Positions 8,024-16,642 of a stretch of 64,000 nt of DNA are shown here, piece by piece. The translations under genes and the position numbers were made by a program. The notes under the pieces were generated by a model, which saw nothing but the letters and a program-made list of their open reading frames with translations, made no database searches and had not been told where the DNA came from. Location: contig JACRNU010000055.1 in NCBI GenBank assembly GCA_016234805.1, forward strand, positions 38,961 to 102,960, read 5' to 3'. Each line of letters opens with the position of its first letter. Position 1 is the first letter of the stretch. Source of the DNA: Elusimicrobiota bacterium (GTDB lineage: Bacteria > Elusimicrobiota > Elusimicrobia > UBA1565 > UBA9628).

Positions 8024-10417
8024 ATGAAGACCCGAATCCTCGGCAAAATCTTCTCAGCCGCCATCGCCCTGAGCCTGGCGGCCCAGCCCGCCCTGGCAGC
8101 CGTGCCCCAGCGCATCCTCTACCAGGGCACCCTGCGCCAGACAGGGGGCCTCTACACCGGCAACGCCACCTTCCTCTTCCGCATCACCAACTCCTCGGGC
8201 GGCACCGAGTATTGGAACTCAGGCTCCACCGTGGTGGCCGTGACCTCCGGGCTATTCCGCTATCCGTTGGGCACCGACAATCCCGGCACCGGGCCCGACG
8301 AATCCGCCTCCTTCCTCACCATCGACTGGTCCAACATCTCCCCCTACATCGAAGTCACCGTGAACGGCAACCTCCGCTCCCCGCGCGAGGAGATACAGTC
8401 GGTCCCCTACGCCATCTTCAACTCGGCCGCGACCGACTCGGTCAACCCCAGGGTCATGCGCTCCGGAGACACCATGACCGGCCAGCTCACCCTCTACGGC
8501 TCCACCCTCACCGTGACCGGCAACGCCTTCTCGGTCGGCGTCTCGACCCTGGTGGTCAAGGACGGCAACGTCGGCATCGGAACGTCAAGTCCCTCCACCA
8601 CGCTTCATGTCTCGGGCACCGCCCCCTCCATCCGTCTGGAGCACACAAGCGGCCCGGACATCACCATGCACACCAATGACGGCAGCGGATTTGCCGGGAT
8701 CAAGATCACCGAAGGGACGAACCTCCTGAGCATCCAGGATTCCGGCGACACGGTCCTGGGGCGCGCCAGCGGCAGCGTCGGCATCGGCATCTCGAACCCC
8801 TCCAGCAAGCTCCACGTCCTCAACGGGGACATCCGCATCTCGACGAACGACGCGGTCAGCCGAGGCATCATCTTCAAGGATGGGACGACCCAGACCACCG
8901 CGGCCATGGGCGGCAACCTCTGGGCGGACCGAGGATCCAACGATATTTCCAACACCAACACGGCCAAGGTGGGCATCGGCATCACGAACCCCTCCTTCAC
9001 GCTCGATGTCAACGGCTCCGTCAACACGTCGGATGCGCGGGGTCTCTATCAGCTCGGCGCCAGGGTGTTCGCCTCGAGCAACACGAATGTCCTCGCCGGC
9101 GAAACCGCCGGCGCCGCATCCCAGGCGGACGCTTTCGACAACGTGTTCGTGGGCTCATCCGCCGGCGACGACAACACCAGCGGCGACGACAACGTCTTCA
9201 TCGGCTACAGCGCGGGCGACGGCAATACCACCGGCATCCGGAACACCTTCATCGGCAGCAACGCGGGCGCCTCGAACATCAGCGGCAGCAGGAACGTCTT
9301 CCTAGGCTATCAGGCGGGGTTCAGCGAGACGAACTCGGACAAGCTCTACATCGACAACTCCAACGCCGCCTCCCCCCTCATCTGGGGAGACTTCAACACG
9401 AACGTCGTGAACGTGACCGGCTCCCTGGGCATCGGATTGACGAACCCTTCAGGCTCTTTCGAGACATTCAACGACGTCAACGCCCCCTCGCTCATGAACA
9501 TCAGCAATCCTAATGCGGGAACCGTGGCCTACTCGGAACTCAACCTCCGCAACGACTCCGGAGCCCAAAGCGGCTTGAGGATCACGGCGATGGGCACAGG
9601 GTTCACGACCGCGGAACCCTTCGTGCAGGACGCCGGAGCCGTGATCGCGGACCTGAACCTCTCGGGCGGCCTGTCCGTGGGGTCCCGGGCCGCCGCCCCG
9701 GTACGGTTCTACGCCAACGGAACCGAATACATGCGCCTTACCAGCGGCGGCCTCATCGGGATGGGCGCCCCGAGCCCGTCCGCAAGCTACCGATTGACCC
9801 TGCGGGGCGATGGCTCCGTGTCCCCGCTGGGCGGCCTCGCCATGTACGCGGGCGCCAACAGCGGGGCGTTCCTCGGCTACCCCACCGCTGCGAACACCGT
9901 GGACTTCGAACTCTGGAACGCGAACAACGGCTACTTGAGGTTCGGCGCGAACAACGCCGAACAGATGCGCATCACGAACGCGGGCATCGTGGATATGCCC
10001 AACCAGTCCGCGGCCCGCGCCTACCGGTCCGGGTCGGTCCAGTCGATCCCGGACGTCGGCTTCACCCAGGTCCAGCTCAACGGCGAGGACTTCGACCGCC
10101 AGAACGAGTTCGACACCGGGGCCTACACCTTCACGGCCACCCGCGCGGGGTACTACTCCGTCAGCGGCACGGTCACCTATACGGGCCTGACGGACCAGAT
10201 GTGGTTCTGCGCCCTGATCTATAAGAACGGGGGGATGGTCGCTAGGAACAACGTCGGCGCCAGCGGCGCGAACGACCAGAGCAGCACCGTCACCACCGTG
10301 GTCTATCTTGCGGTCGGGGACAACATCGCGCTCTACACCTATCAGAACAGCGGCGGTGCCAAGAACATCAATTTCGGCACGGCAGAGACCTACCTGTCCG
10401 TCGTCAAACAGCTCTAG
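8024..10417 (+). CDS. Secreted tail-fibre/adhesin-like protein with head-type repeats and C-terminal C1q/TNF-like domain
   Basis: VGIGTSSPSTTLHVSG, repeated NVFIGYSAG/NTFIGSNAG/NVFLGYQAG motifs; C-term FTQVQLNGEDFDRQNEFDTGAYTFTATRAGYYSVSGTV...NGG...LAVGDNIALYTY resembles C1q-like fold. Confidence 0.7.
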   Translation: MKTRILGKIFSAAIALSLAAQPALAAVPQRILYQGTLRQTGGLYTGNATFLFRITNSSGGTEYWNSGSTVVAVTSGLFRYPLGTDNPGTGPDESASFLTIDWSNISPYIEVTVNGNLRSPREEIQSVPYAIFNSAATDSVNPRVMRSGDTMTGQLTLYGSTLTVTGNAFSVGVSTLVVKDGNVGIGTSSPSTTLHVSGTAPSIRLEHTSGPDITMHTNDGSGFAGIKITEGTNLLSIQDSGDTVLGRASGSVGIGISNPSSKLHVLNGDIRISTNDAVSRGIIFKDGTTQTTAAMGGNLWADRGSNDISNTNTAKVGIGITNPSFTLDVNGSVNTSDARGLYQLGARVFASSNTNVLAGETAGAASQADAFDNVFVGSSAGDDNTSGDDNVFIGYSAGDGNTTGIRNTFIGSNAGASNISGSRNVFLGYQAGFSETNSDKLYIDNSNAASPLIWGDFNTNVVNVTGSLGIGLTNPSGSFETFNDVNAPSLMNISNPNAGTVAYSELNLRNDSGAQSGLRITAMGTGFTTAEPFVQDAGAVIADLNLSGGLSVGSRAAAPVRFYANGTEYMRLTSGGLIGMGAPSPSASYRLTLRGDGSVSPLGGLAMYAGANSGAFLGYPTAANTVDFELWNANNGYLRFGANNAEQMRITNAGIVDMPNQSAARAYRSGSVQSIPDVGFTQVQLNGEDFDRQNEFDTGAYTFTATRAGYYSVSGTVTYTGLTDQMWFCALIYKNGGMVARNNVGASGANDQSSTVTTVVYLAVGDNIALYTYQNSGGAKNINFGTAETYLSVVKQL

Positions 10418-10498
10418 GAAGGCGGGAGCCTCGGACAGGTCGTAGGCGTATTCGACCGGCCCGGCGTCGGGACAGCGATTCCGAGAGGCCCCCTGGAC

Positions 10499-10816
10499 GT
10501 GCAGAGCGGCTCGGCCAAGCTGGTGGTCACGAACACCGCCTCCATCCCCGACACAGGGAGCCTCGCGCTGGAGACCCTGGTGACGGGCCAGCACGGGGTC
10601 CTCACCGTCGTCGAGGACACCGGCAACTGCGCCGGGCAGGTCTACATCAGGGGCGCGATCAACGCCTCCACGATCCTCTCGGACCCGCTCGCCTGCCTTG
10701 CCACGAGCGACACGCCAGGAAGGGTCTCCATCATCGCGGACGGAGACGGCACCTACACCTTGAAGAACAACCGGGGCGCTGCGAGGACATACTCCCTCCT
10801 CTATAACGGCTTCTAG
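10499..10816 (+). CDS. Small ORF resembling an orphan C-terminal domain of a surface protein
   Basis: Same frame as the 8024-10417 gene after its TAG stop; GTG start possible; ends ...RTYSLLYNGF. Confidence 0.35.
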   Translation: MQSGSAKLVVTNTASIPDTGSLALETLVTGQHGVLTVVEDTGNCAGQVYIRGAINASTILSDPLACLATSDTPGRVSIIADGDGTYTLKNNRGAARTYSLLYNGF

Positions 10817-10844
10817 GCTCGGCCCTCCGCCTTGCGAATGGTGG

Positions 10845-11120
10845 TCATTGAGATTTCAAGAAGCGCCGGATATCGTCATGGCTCCCATAAAGCAGGTATC
10901 TTATCGTGCCTTCGCGGCGCAGATACAGGACCCGGTCATGGATGTCCACGCGGAACTCGAAGAATTGGTCCCTGAGGTGCTTCATCCGGAGTCCCCTATG
11001 GAACCGGCCGGCCTCCCAGGCGGCCTCGAACTTGGCTACGGCGCCGTACAGACGCAGGGCTTGGCCGCGGGAAAGCGAACCGATAGTCGCGTGGAACGAC
11101 TTCGCGTAGTCGAATCGCAC
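10845..11120 (-). CDS. RelE/ParE-superfamily-like toxin
   Basis: FHRGLRMKHLRDQFFEFRVDIHDRVLYLRREGTIRYLLYGSHDDIRRFL, size and pairing with AbrB-type gene. Confidence 0.65.
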   Translation of the reverse strand: MRFDYAKSFHATIGSLSRGQALRLYGAVAKFEAAWEAGRFHRGLRMKHLRDQFFEFRVDIHDRVLYLRREGTIRYLLYGSHDDIRRFLKSQ

Positions 11121-11124
11121 TTGG

Positions 11125-11409
11125 TCAGCGCAGCTTCAGCCGCGACTTGAGGTGCCGCAGGGAAGCCTGGGAGTCGAGCCCTGCCGCGGCCGGAGGCTGG
11201 GCAGCCAGTATTCGGATCTTCGCCCATTCCTCTTCGGTGAAGGGATCGCTGGTGGGGACCGGCTCGATCCTGGTCAGGGCCACGCGGTTGCCTTCGACGA
11301 TGAATCCTACCAAGTCGCGGGCCTCCTTGAAGCCGAGGGCCTTTCGGACGGCCTTGGGAAGCGTCACCTGCGCTTTATTGCCTAGTTGGCTGAAATACAT
11401 GTGCTCCAT
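11125..11409 (-). CDS. AbrB/SpoVT (MazE-like) antitoxin
   Basis: MEHMYFSQLGNKAQVTLPKAVRKALGFKEARDLVGFIVEGNRVAL swapped-hairpin domain; 4 bp from the toxin ORF. Confidence 0.7.
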   Translation of the reverse strand: MEHMYFSQLGNKAQVTLPKAVRKALGFKEARDLVGFIVEGNRVALTRIEPVPTSDPFTEEEWAKIRILAAQPPAAAGLDSQASLRHLKSRLKLR

Positions 11410-11532
11410 GTTCCTCCTCAATTGTCGGGAATCTGAGAATTCCTACTAATAGTCTACCGGCTGCCGTCCGGCCTGTCAAGGGGGCCCGACCTTCTCCCCC
11501 AGGCGAACCCATCGGGACGCCGCTCGCCTGGT

Positions 11533-12756
11533 TCAGGACAGCTTCGGGAAGGAGGACGCGATCCGGCGGGCGCAGGCCTTCGAGACGCCGGCCCGGGAGG
11601 CAACGACGGCCCAACGGCCGACGGAGGCTCGGACCTCTTCGATGATGGCGAGGGCCTGGGGCTTGGACACGCCGGCGGCCTCGGCCAGGCGGAGGAGGTG
11701 CGCCCTGTCGGGATTCTTTCCCTCTCCGGCGAGCGTCATCGAATGCTCGCCGCCGGGGCCGGAGGCGTAGGACAGGTCGTAGGCGGGAGAAAGCGTCCAG
11801 TCTCCGCTCGCGGAGTCCATGAGGAACGCGAAGTTCTTCACGTGGTCGTCCCGGTTATGGGCCGCAACATTGAACACCCCCCTTCGAAAGGCCCGAAGGA
11901 CGGCCTGGTGATCGCGCGTCAACACCGAGGCCGCCTTGAAGAGGTCGGCGTAATCGGCCGACGGGACGCGAAAATCAGCCTGAATGAGATTGCCGAAGGT
12001 ATGGACATGGATCCGCCGGCTGCGGTCGCGGTCGAACCGCTTGACCCCGAAGAAGAGCTCCCCGGCGGAAGTCTCGAAAAGACGCGTCGGAGGCATGTCG
12101 ATGCCGGCCGCGAAGGCCATGAGGCCGTAGGCGTATTCGACCGGCCCGGCGTCGGGCATGTCTTTCTTGGCCGCGAACTTGACGATCCAATGTTCGAATC
12201 CTTCCGGCAGGTCGTCCTCGCCGGAGAGGAGGCGGTCCCCATGCACGCCGACCAGCACCTTGGGCCGGGCGCCTCCCGGAGAGCCGCCCGCCCGCAGGAG
12301 CTGGGGCAGCACGTCTACGGCGGCGCCGGAGAGGATCTCTTGAGACCGGCGGGCGAGGTCGTGCAAATCGAAGGCTCCGGCGCCGGAGTCCCCCTGCTCG
12401 GTTGGAGGGTGGTAGGTCAGCGCGCCCATCGTCTTCGTGCCCAGCCATGAAAGACGGTCCAAGGGGCTGACAACGGCCGGGTCCATGCCCCTTGAACGGA
12501 GATGCCGGTCCATGAGCAGCAAGCCCCAGCCATCGGGCAAGGAGTCGTCGAAAAGCCCCGGCAGCGGCCCGAAGGCATGGTCCGCATGCTCGAAGAGCCC
12601 CGCCTGGAAAGGCAGGCGGAAGGGCGAGAGATTCAACCCCGAGGCGAGGAACCCGGGCGCGTACTCGAAATAGACCCGTCTTCGCTCCTCGGCCAGGGCG
12701 CCGACGAAGAGCGGCTCGCCTGGGCCGGCCGCGAGTCGAACCTGGAGCTTCTTCAG
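11533..12756 (-). CDS. hipA: HipA-type serine/threonine kinase toxin (start uncertain; possibly CTG at 12756)
   Basis: FDDSLPDGWGLLLMDR, GGSPGGARPKVLV, NRDDHVKNFAFLMD, LSPAYDLSYASGP; N-terminal HipA-like LKKLQVRLAAGPGEPLFVGALAEERRRVYFEYAPGFLASG lies upstream of the annotated ATG/TTG. Confidence 0.85.
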   Translation of the reverse strand: MKKLQVRLAAGPGEPLFVGALAEERRRVYFEYAPGFLASGLNLSPFRLPFQAGLFEHADHAFGPLPGLFDDSLPDGWGLLLMDRHLRSRGMDPAVVSPLDRLSWLGTKTMGALTYHPPTEQGDSGAGAFDLHDLARRSQEILSGAAVDVLPQLLRAGGSPGGARPKVLVGVHGDRLLSGEDDLPEGFEHWIVKFAAKKDMPDAGPVEYAYGLMAFAAGIDMPPTRLFETSAGELFFGVKRFDRDRSRRIHVHTFGNLIQADFRVPSADYADLFKAASVLTRDHQAVLRAFRRGVFNVAAHNRDDHVKNFAFLMDSASGDWTLSPAYDLSYASGPGGEHSMTLAGEGKNPDRAHLLRLAEAAGVSKPQALAIIEEVRASVGRWAVVASRAGVSKACARRIASSFPKLS

Positions 12757-13094
12757 ACCCGGCCTCTCTTGCGGGTCGGCGCTGCGGCGCGCTCATCGAG
12801 TTCCGCGAGGCTCCGCGCCGCGGGCGGCTGGAACAGCCCGCCGAATTCCTCCAGGCGGGCCAAGGCGTGCGCGGCCTTGAGGACCAGCTCCAGTGAGGCC
12901 TTGCCCGCGTTCTCGAACCGCTTGAGGGACGCGGCCGAGATGCCGGAGCGTTTCGCCATGGTTTGCCGAGTCCAGCCTTTGAGCAGCCGAAGCGCGCGCA
13001 TGCGCTCAGCCAGAGCCTTGCCCATCTCAGCGGGCGCCATCGGCAACAGGGTCATCGCGCTCATCCTTTGAGTGTATTGTATATGATGAATCAA
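12753..13094 (-). CDS. hipB: HipB-like XRE-family antitoxin/regulator
   Basis: GKALAERMRALRLLKGWTRQTMAKRSGISAASLKRFENAGKASLELVLKAAHAL HTH immediately upstream of hipA. Confidence 0.75.
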   Translation of the reverse strand: MIHHIQYTQRMSAMTLLPMAPAEMGKALAERMRALRLLKGWTRQTMAKRSGISAASLKRFENAGKASLELVLKAAHALARLEEFGGLFQPPAARSLAELDERAAAPTRKRGRV

Positions 13095-13240
13095 TAAAAG
13101 TCAATATGTTGTCTGTTGATAGGATTATTTCCATATTACAGATAATCAATTGTCTACTATTATTTGACCAGCGTGCCTGATCGAACTCGGGCGCCTTCGG
13201 CTCGGCTCAGTCGGAGAGGACGGCGCTCCATCTCGGCGGT

Positions 13241-14365
13241 TCAGGGAGGAGGCAGCCTCAGCCAGAAGGTGCTGCCCTCGCCGGGCGTGCTCTCCACGCT
13301 CACGCTGCCGCCGTGGGCCTCCGCGATCCTCTTGACCAGGGCCAGGCCCAGGCCCAGGCCGCGGACCTTGCGGGTCATGAAGTCCGCGATCTGGTAGAAG
13401 GCGTCGAAGATGGTGAGCCTCTGGTCCAAGGGCACGCCTTCGCCGGTGTCCTTGACCGCGAACTCGACCCCGGTCGGGGAGGACTGGACCACGATGTCCA
13501 CGGAGCCGTTCTGCTTGTTGAACCGGATGGCGTTCAAGACCAGGTGGCGCAGGGCCTTGGCCAGGAGCTCCCGATCGGCCATGACGTGCGCGGGCTCGCC
13601 TGCCATGAAGGCCGTGACCTTGATGCCGCGGGCCTTCCACTCGGGCCCGGTCTCCTCCACCACCCGCTGGACCAGGGGAGCGACCTCCACATCGGTCTTC
13701 TCCACGTCGAGGCCGGGGTCCTGGATCTCGGCGAAGCTCACGATGTCTTCCACGACCTCGCGCAGGCGGCGTGCTCCGTCCATGGCGGTCTTGAGCTTCT
13801 CGGCCGAGCACTGGGGGTCGGCCTGGTTCTTGACCGCGGCTTCGATGCAGCCGAGGATCTGGGCCATGGGGGTGCGCAGTTCGTGGCTGACTCGGCAGAT
13901 GAAGCCTTCCTTGAGCTGCTCCATCCTTTTGAGCTCCTGATAGGCGGCCTGCAGCTCCTCCCGGAGGTGGCGTTCCGTGGCGAGCTCTTCCTTGGTGGCG
14001 CGGGCCTCGACGCAGCGGCGCACCACGGTGCGCAGCTCATCCTTGGTCACGGGCTTGCGGATGTAGTCGTAAGCCCCCTCCTTGACCGCGGCGATGGCGG
14101 TGTCCAGGGAAGGCGCGCCTGTCATGAGGATGACGTCCGTGGAGGGCGAGCGGGTCTTGACCCCGCGGATGAGCTCGATGCCGGACATGCCCGGCATCAT
14201 GAGGTCGGTCAGGACGATGTCGTAGTGGGCGATGAGCTTATCGAGCGCCTGCGCGCCGGATGAGGCCTCCTCCACGGGATAGCCCTCTCCCCGGAGGATC
14301 TTGGCGCACATGAAGAGGAGGTCCGCGTCGTCGTCGACCACCAGGATGGTCTGGTTGCGCGCCAT
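13241..14365 (-). CDS. Hybrid response regulator/sensor histidine kinase
   Basis: REC (ILVVDDDADLLF, IVLTDLMMPGMSG) followed by HisKA (FICRVSHELRTPMAQI) and HATPase_c. Confidence 0.88.
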   Translation of the reverse strand: MARNQTILVVDDDADLLFMCAKILRGEGYPVEEASSGAQALDKLIAHYDIVLTDLMMPGMSGIELIRGVKTRSPSTDVILMTGAPSLDTAIAAVKEGAYDYIRKPVTKDELRTVVRRCVEARATKEELATERHLREELQAAYQELKRMEQLKEGFICRVSHELRTPMAQILGCIEAAVKNQADPQCSAEKLKTAMDGARRLREVVEDIVSFAEIQDPGLDVEKTDVEVAPLVQRVVEETGPEWKARGIKVTAFMAGEPAHVMADRELLAKALRHLVLNAIRFNKQNGSVDIVVQSSPTGVEFAVKDTGEGVPLDQRLTIFDAFYQIADFMTRKVRGLGLGLALVKRIAEAHGGSVSVESTPGEGSTFWLRLPPP

Positions 14366-14411
14366 GGGGCATATTTAACGCCTCTTGAACGATGAATGCA
14401 AGCCACTTTGG

Positions 14412-14417
14412 TATAAT
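14412..14417 (+). promoter_or_regulatory. Extended -10 element TTTGGTATAAT upstream of the FAD-oxidase gene
   Basis: TGnTATAAT 22 bp upstream of ATG 14439; no good -35. Confidence 0.45.
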
Positions 14418-14438
14418 CCCGCGCTTGGAAACCACACG

Positions 14439-15863
14439 ATGAGCTTGCCTTTTGCCGAGATCGGAAGGGTCCTTGGTCCCGCCCGGGTGCTCGAGGACGA
14501 GCCCACGAGGCTCGCCGCGAGCCGGGATTCCTGGCCCCAGGCCCTGGGCTGGGGCCCTGAGGAGCTTTCCCGCCGCAGGCCCGCTGCCGTGCTCAAGCCC
14601 CGCGACGAGAAGGGCGTGGCCGCGGTCCTGGCCTGGGCCTCGGCCGAGAAGCGCGGGATCATGCCCAGGGGCGCCGGCTCGGGCGTGCTGGGCGCGGCCG
14701 TGCCCCCGGGCCCTGAATCCGTGGTGCTCGACGCCTCCAGTCTCGACGAGAAATTCGAGCTCGACCTCAGGCCGGACCGGCCCTCGGTCGCGTGCGGGGC
14801 CGGGATGCTCGGCTCGAACCTCGAGTCCAGGCTCCAGGCCAAGGGCTGGTCGCTCATGCATTTTCCCCAGTCCATGGAGGACTCGACCGCCGGAGGCTGG
14901 ATCGCGACCGACTCCTTCGGCCAGCTCTCCACGCGCTACGGAGGGATCGCGGACCAGGCCCTGTGGGTCAAGGCCGCGCTCCCGGACGGGAGCTTCCGCG
15001 CCGAGGAAGCCGCCCCCCACATCGGAGCCGAGGGGACCCTGGGCGTGCTCACCGAGGTCTGCCTAGCCATCCGGCCCGCTGCCCGGTCGCGGAGCTTCCA
15101 TGCCTTCCGGTTCCGGAAACTCCGCGAAGCGCTTGATTTCTGCCGAACCAGCATGGACCAGCCGGTCCCTCCCTCGGTCCTGCGGCTCTATTGCCCGGTG
15201 GACTCGTTCTTCAACGGCCTGCGCCGCGGCCGAGGCACGGGGGGGTCATCCTCCCTTCTCGAGACAGCGCAAAGCGCGGCCCTCAGGCGCCTGGGCCTGC
15301 TGTACGCCCTCTCCCCCCTCATCGGCAGGCATTGGATCTGCGTGGCCATCTACGAGGATGAGCCCGGGTTCGCGGGCGGCGCCCCGGCTCCAGCCCCCCG
15401 CGGCTCCGGACTCGGGGACGGCCCGGCCATGAGGTGGTGGGAGAAGCGCTATCACCTGGACCGCGAGAAGCTCGAGCGCGCGTTCCTCCGAGGGTGCTTC
15501 GCGGACACGGTGGATTTTTGGGCCCCGTGGGAGGGCCTCGCGGGCCTGCATGCCGGGGTCCTCGCGGCTCTCAGGCCCCATGCCTTCGCGTTCGCGCACC
15601 TCTCCCACTTCGACCGCAGCGGCGCCTGCCTCTATGTCACGCTCGCCGGCACAGGGGCGGACAGCCACCTTCGCGCCTGGCAGGCGGCCATGGACGCGTG
15701 CGTCCGGGCCGGGGGCCGGGTCAATCACCACCACGGCGTGGGCTTGGCCAAGCTGCCCTGGCTCAAATGGGCCAAGACCGAGGAATGGCTCTCACGCTGG
15801 CAGGCGGAGAAGAAAAGGCGGGACCCTGGGAACATGTTCAACGCGGGCAAGCTATGCCGATAG
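14439..15863 (+). CDS. FAD-binding oxidase (FAD_binding_4), alkylglycerone-phosphate synthase/glycolate-oxidase-like
   Basis: IMPRGAGSGVLGAAVPP, FPQSMEDSTAGGWIATDSFGQLSTRYGGIAD, MFNAGKL C-term. Confidence 0.7.
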   Translation: MSLPFAEIGRVLGPARVLEDEPTRLAASRDSWPQALGWGPEELSRRRPAAVLKPRDEKGVAAVLAWASAEKRGIMPRGAGSGVLGAAVPPGPESVVLDASSLDEKFELDLRPDRPSVACGAGMLGSNLESRLQAKGWSLMHFPQSMEDSTAGGWIATDSFGQLSTRYGGIADQALWVKAALPDGSFRAEEAAPHIGAEGTLGVLTEVCLAIRPAARSRSFHAFRFRKLREALDFCRTSMDQPVPPSVLRLYCPVDSFFNGLRRGRGTGGSSSLLETAQSAALRRLGLLYALSPLIGRHWICVAIYEDEPGFAGGAPAPAPRGSGLGDGPAMRWWEKRYHLDREKLERAFLRGCFADTVDFWAPWEGLAGLHAGVLAALRPHAFAFAHLSHFDRSGACLYVTLAGTGADSHLRAWQAAMDACVRAGGRVNHHHGVGLAKLPWLKWAKTEEWLSRWQAEKKRRDPGNMFNAGKLCR

Positions 15864-16642
15864 GAAGGTTCCTGTTGTTCGCGCACCGGGGCGCCAAGAT
15901 CACGGCCCCGGAGAACACCCTCGAAGCCATCGAGTCCGCGAAAGCCGAGGGCGCGGACGGCATCGAGCTCGACGTCCAACTGAGCGCCGACGGCCAGCCC
16001 TTCCTCTTCCATGACCGGACCGGAGAGCGGGTGGCCGGGACCAAGGCTGCCATGAGCAGTTTGACCTGGAAGGAGATCCGGGGCCTGCGGGCCTTTGGCA
16101 AGCATCCCATCCCTCACCTGGACGAGGCCCTCAGCGCCATGGAAGCATGGAAAGGCAGCCAACTCTTCCTCGATCTTCACCAGCGCTCCGAAGAGCTGGC
16201 CGTGGCCGTGGCCGGCTCGGTCTCGGTCTCAACTCTAAAGGAAAGGACCTGCATCCTCGACTTCTACTCCAACCGCCGCTTCCTGCTCCTCGCTGCCCGG
16301 GCCGCGCCGGGCATCCAGATCGCTGTCATGCCTGGCTCGCCCTGGAACACGGATGCCTCCACTGCTCTAGGGGCCTCGGCCCTCTGCCTGGGCTGGGACC
16401 GTCCCTCGACCAAGGTGCTCTACCAGGCCGCCTGTTGGGCCTACGAAATCAAGCCTGCCCTGACCCGCGCCAGGCAGATGGGGCTTTCGCTGAGCGCCGG
16501 CGTGGCCAACACCCCGGAGGAAGTCCGCTATTTCATCGGCCAAGGCTTCGAAGCCTTCTGGACCGATGACCTCCGCATGGCCCGCTCCACCCTCGAAGCC
16601 GTCCCTCCCGGCACCGGAAGGAGCGCCGGCGGACGATCATAG
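15854..16642 (+). CDS. Glycerophosphodiester phosphodiesterase
   Basis: FAHRGAKITAPENTLEAIESAKAEGADGIELDVQLSADGQPFLFHD GDPD signature. Confidence 0.9.
   Translation: MPIGRFLLFAHRGAKITAPENTLEAIESAKAEGADGIELDVQLSADGQPFLFHDRTGERVAGTKAAMSSLTWKEIRGLRAFGKHPIPHLDEALSAMEAWKGSQLFLDLHQRSEELAVAVAGSVSVSTLKERTCILDFYSNRRFLLLAARAAPGIQIAVMPGSPWNTDASTALGASALCLGWDRPSTKVLYQAACWAYEIKPALTRARQMGLSLSAGVANTPEEVRYFIGQGFEAFWTDDLRMARSTLEAVPPGTGRSAGGRS

Noticed and set aside
9130-9330. Repeated ~48-60 bp units as a CRISPR or minisatellite
   Set aside because: Degenerate protein repeats (NVFIGxxAG) typical of head-type surface proteins
10415-10417. Amber readthrough joining the C1q-like protein to the downstream cassette
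   Set aside because: The C1q-like domain ends naturally at VVKQL and the intervening sequence is a hipA fragment, so a displaced tip is the simpler view
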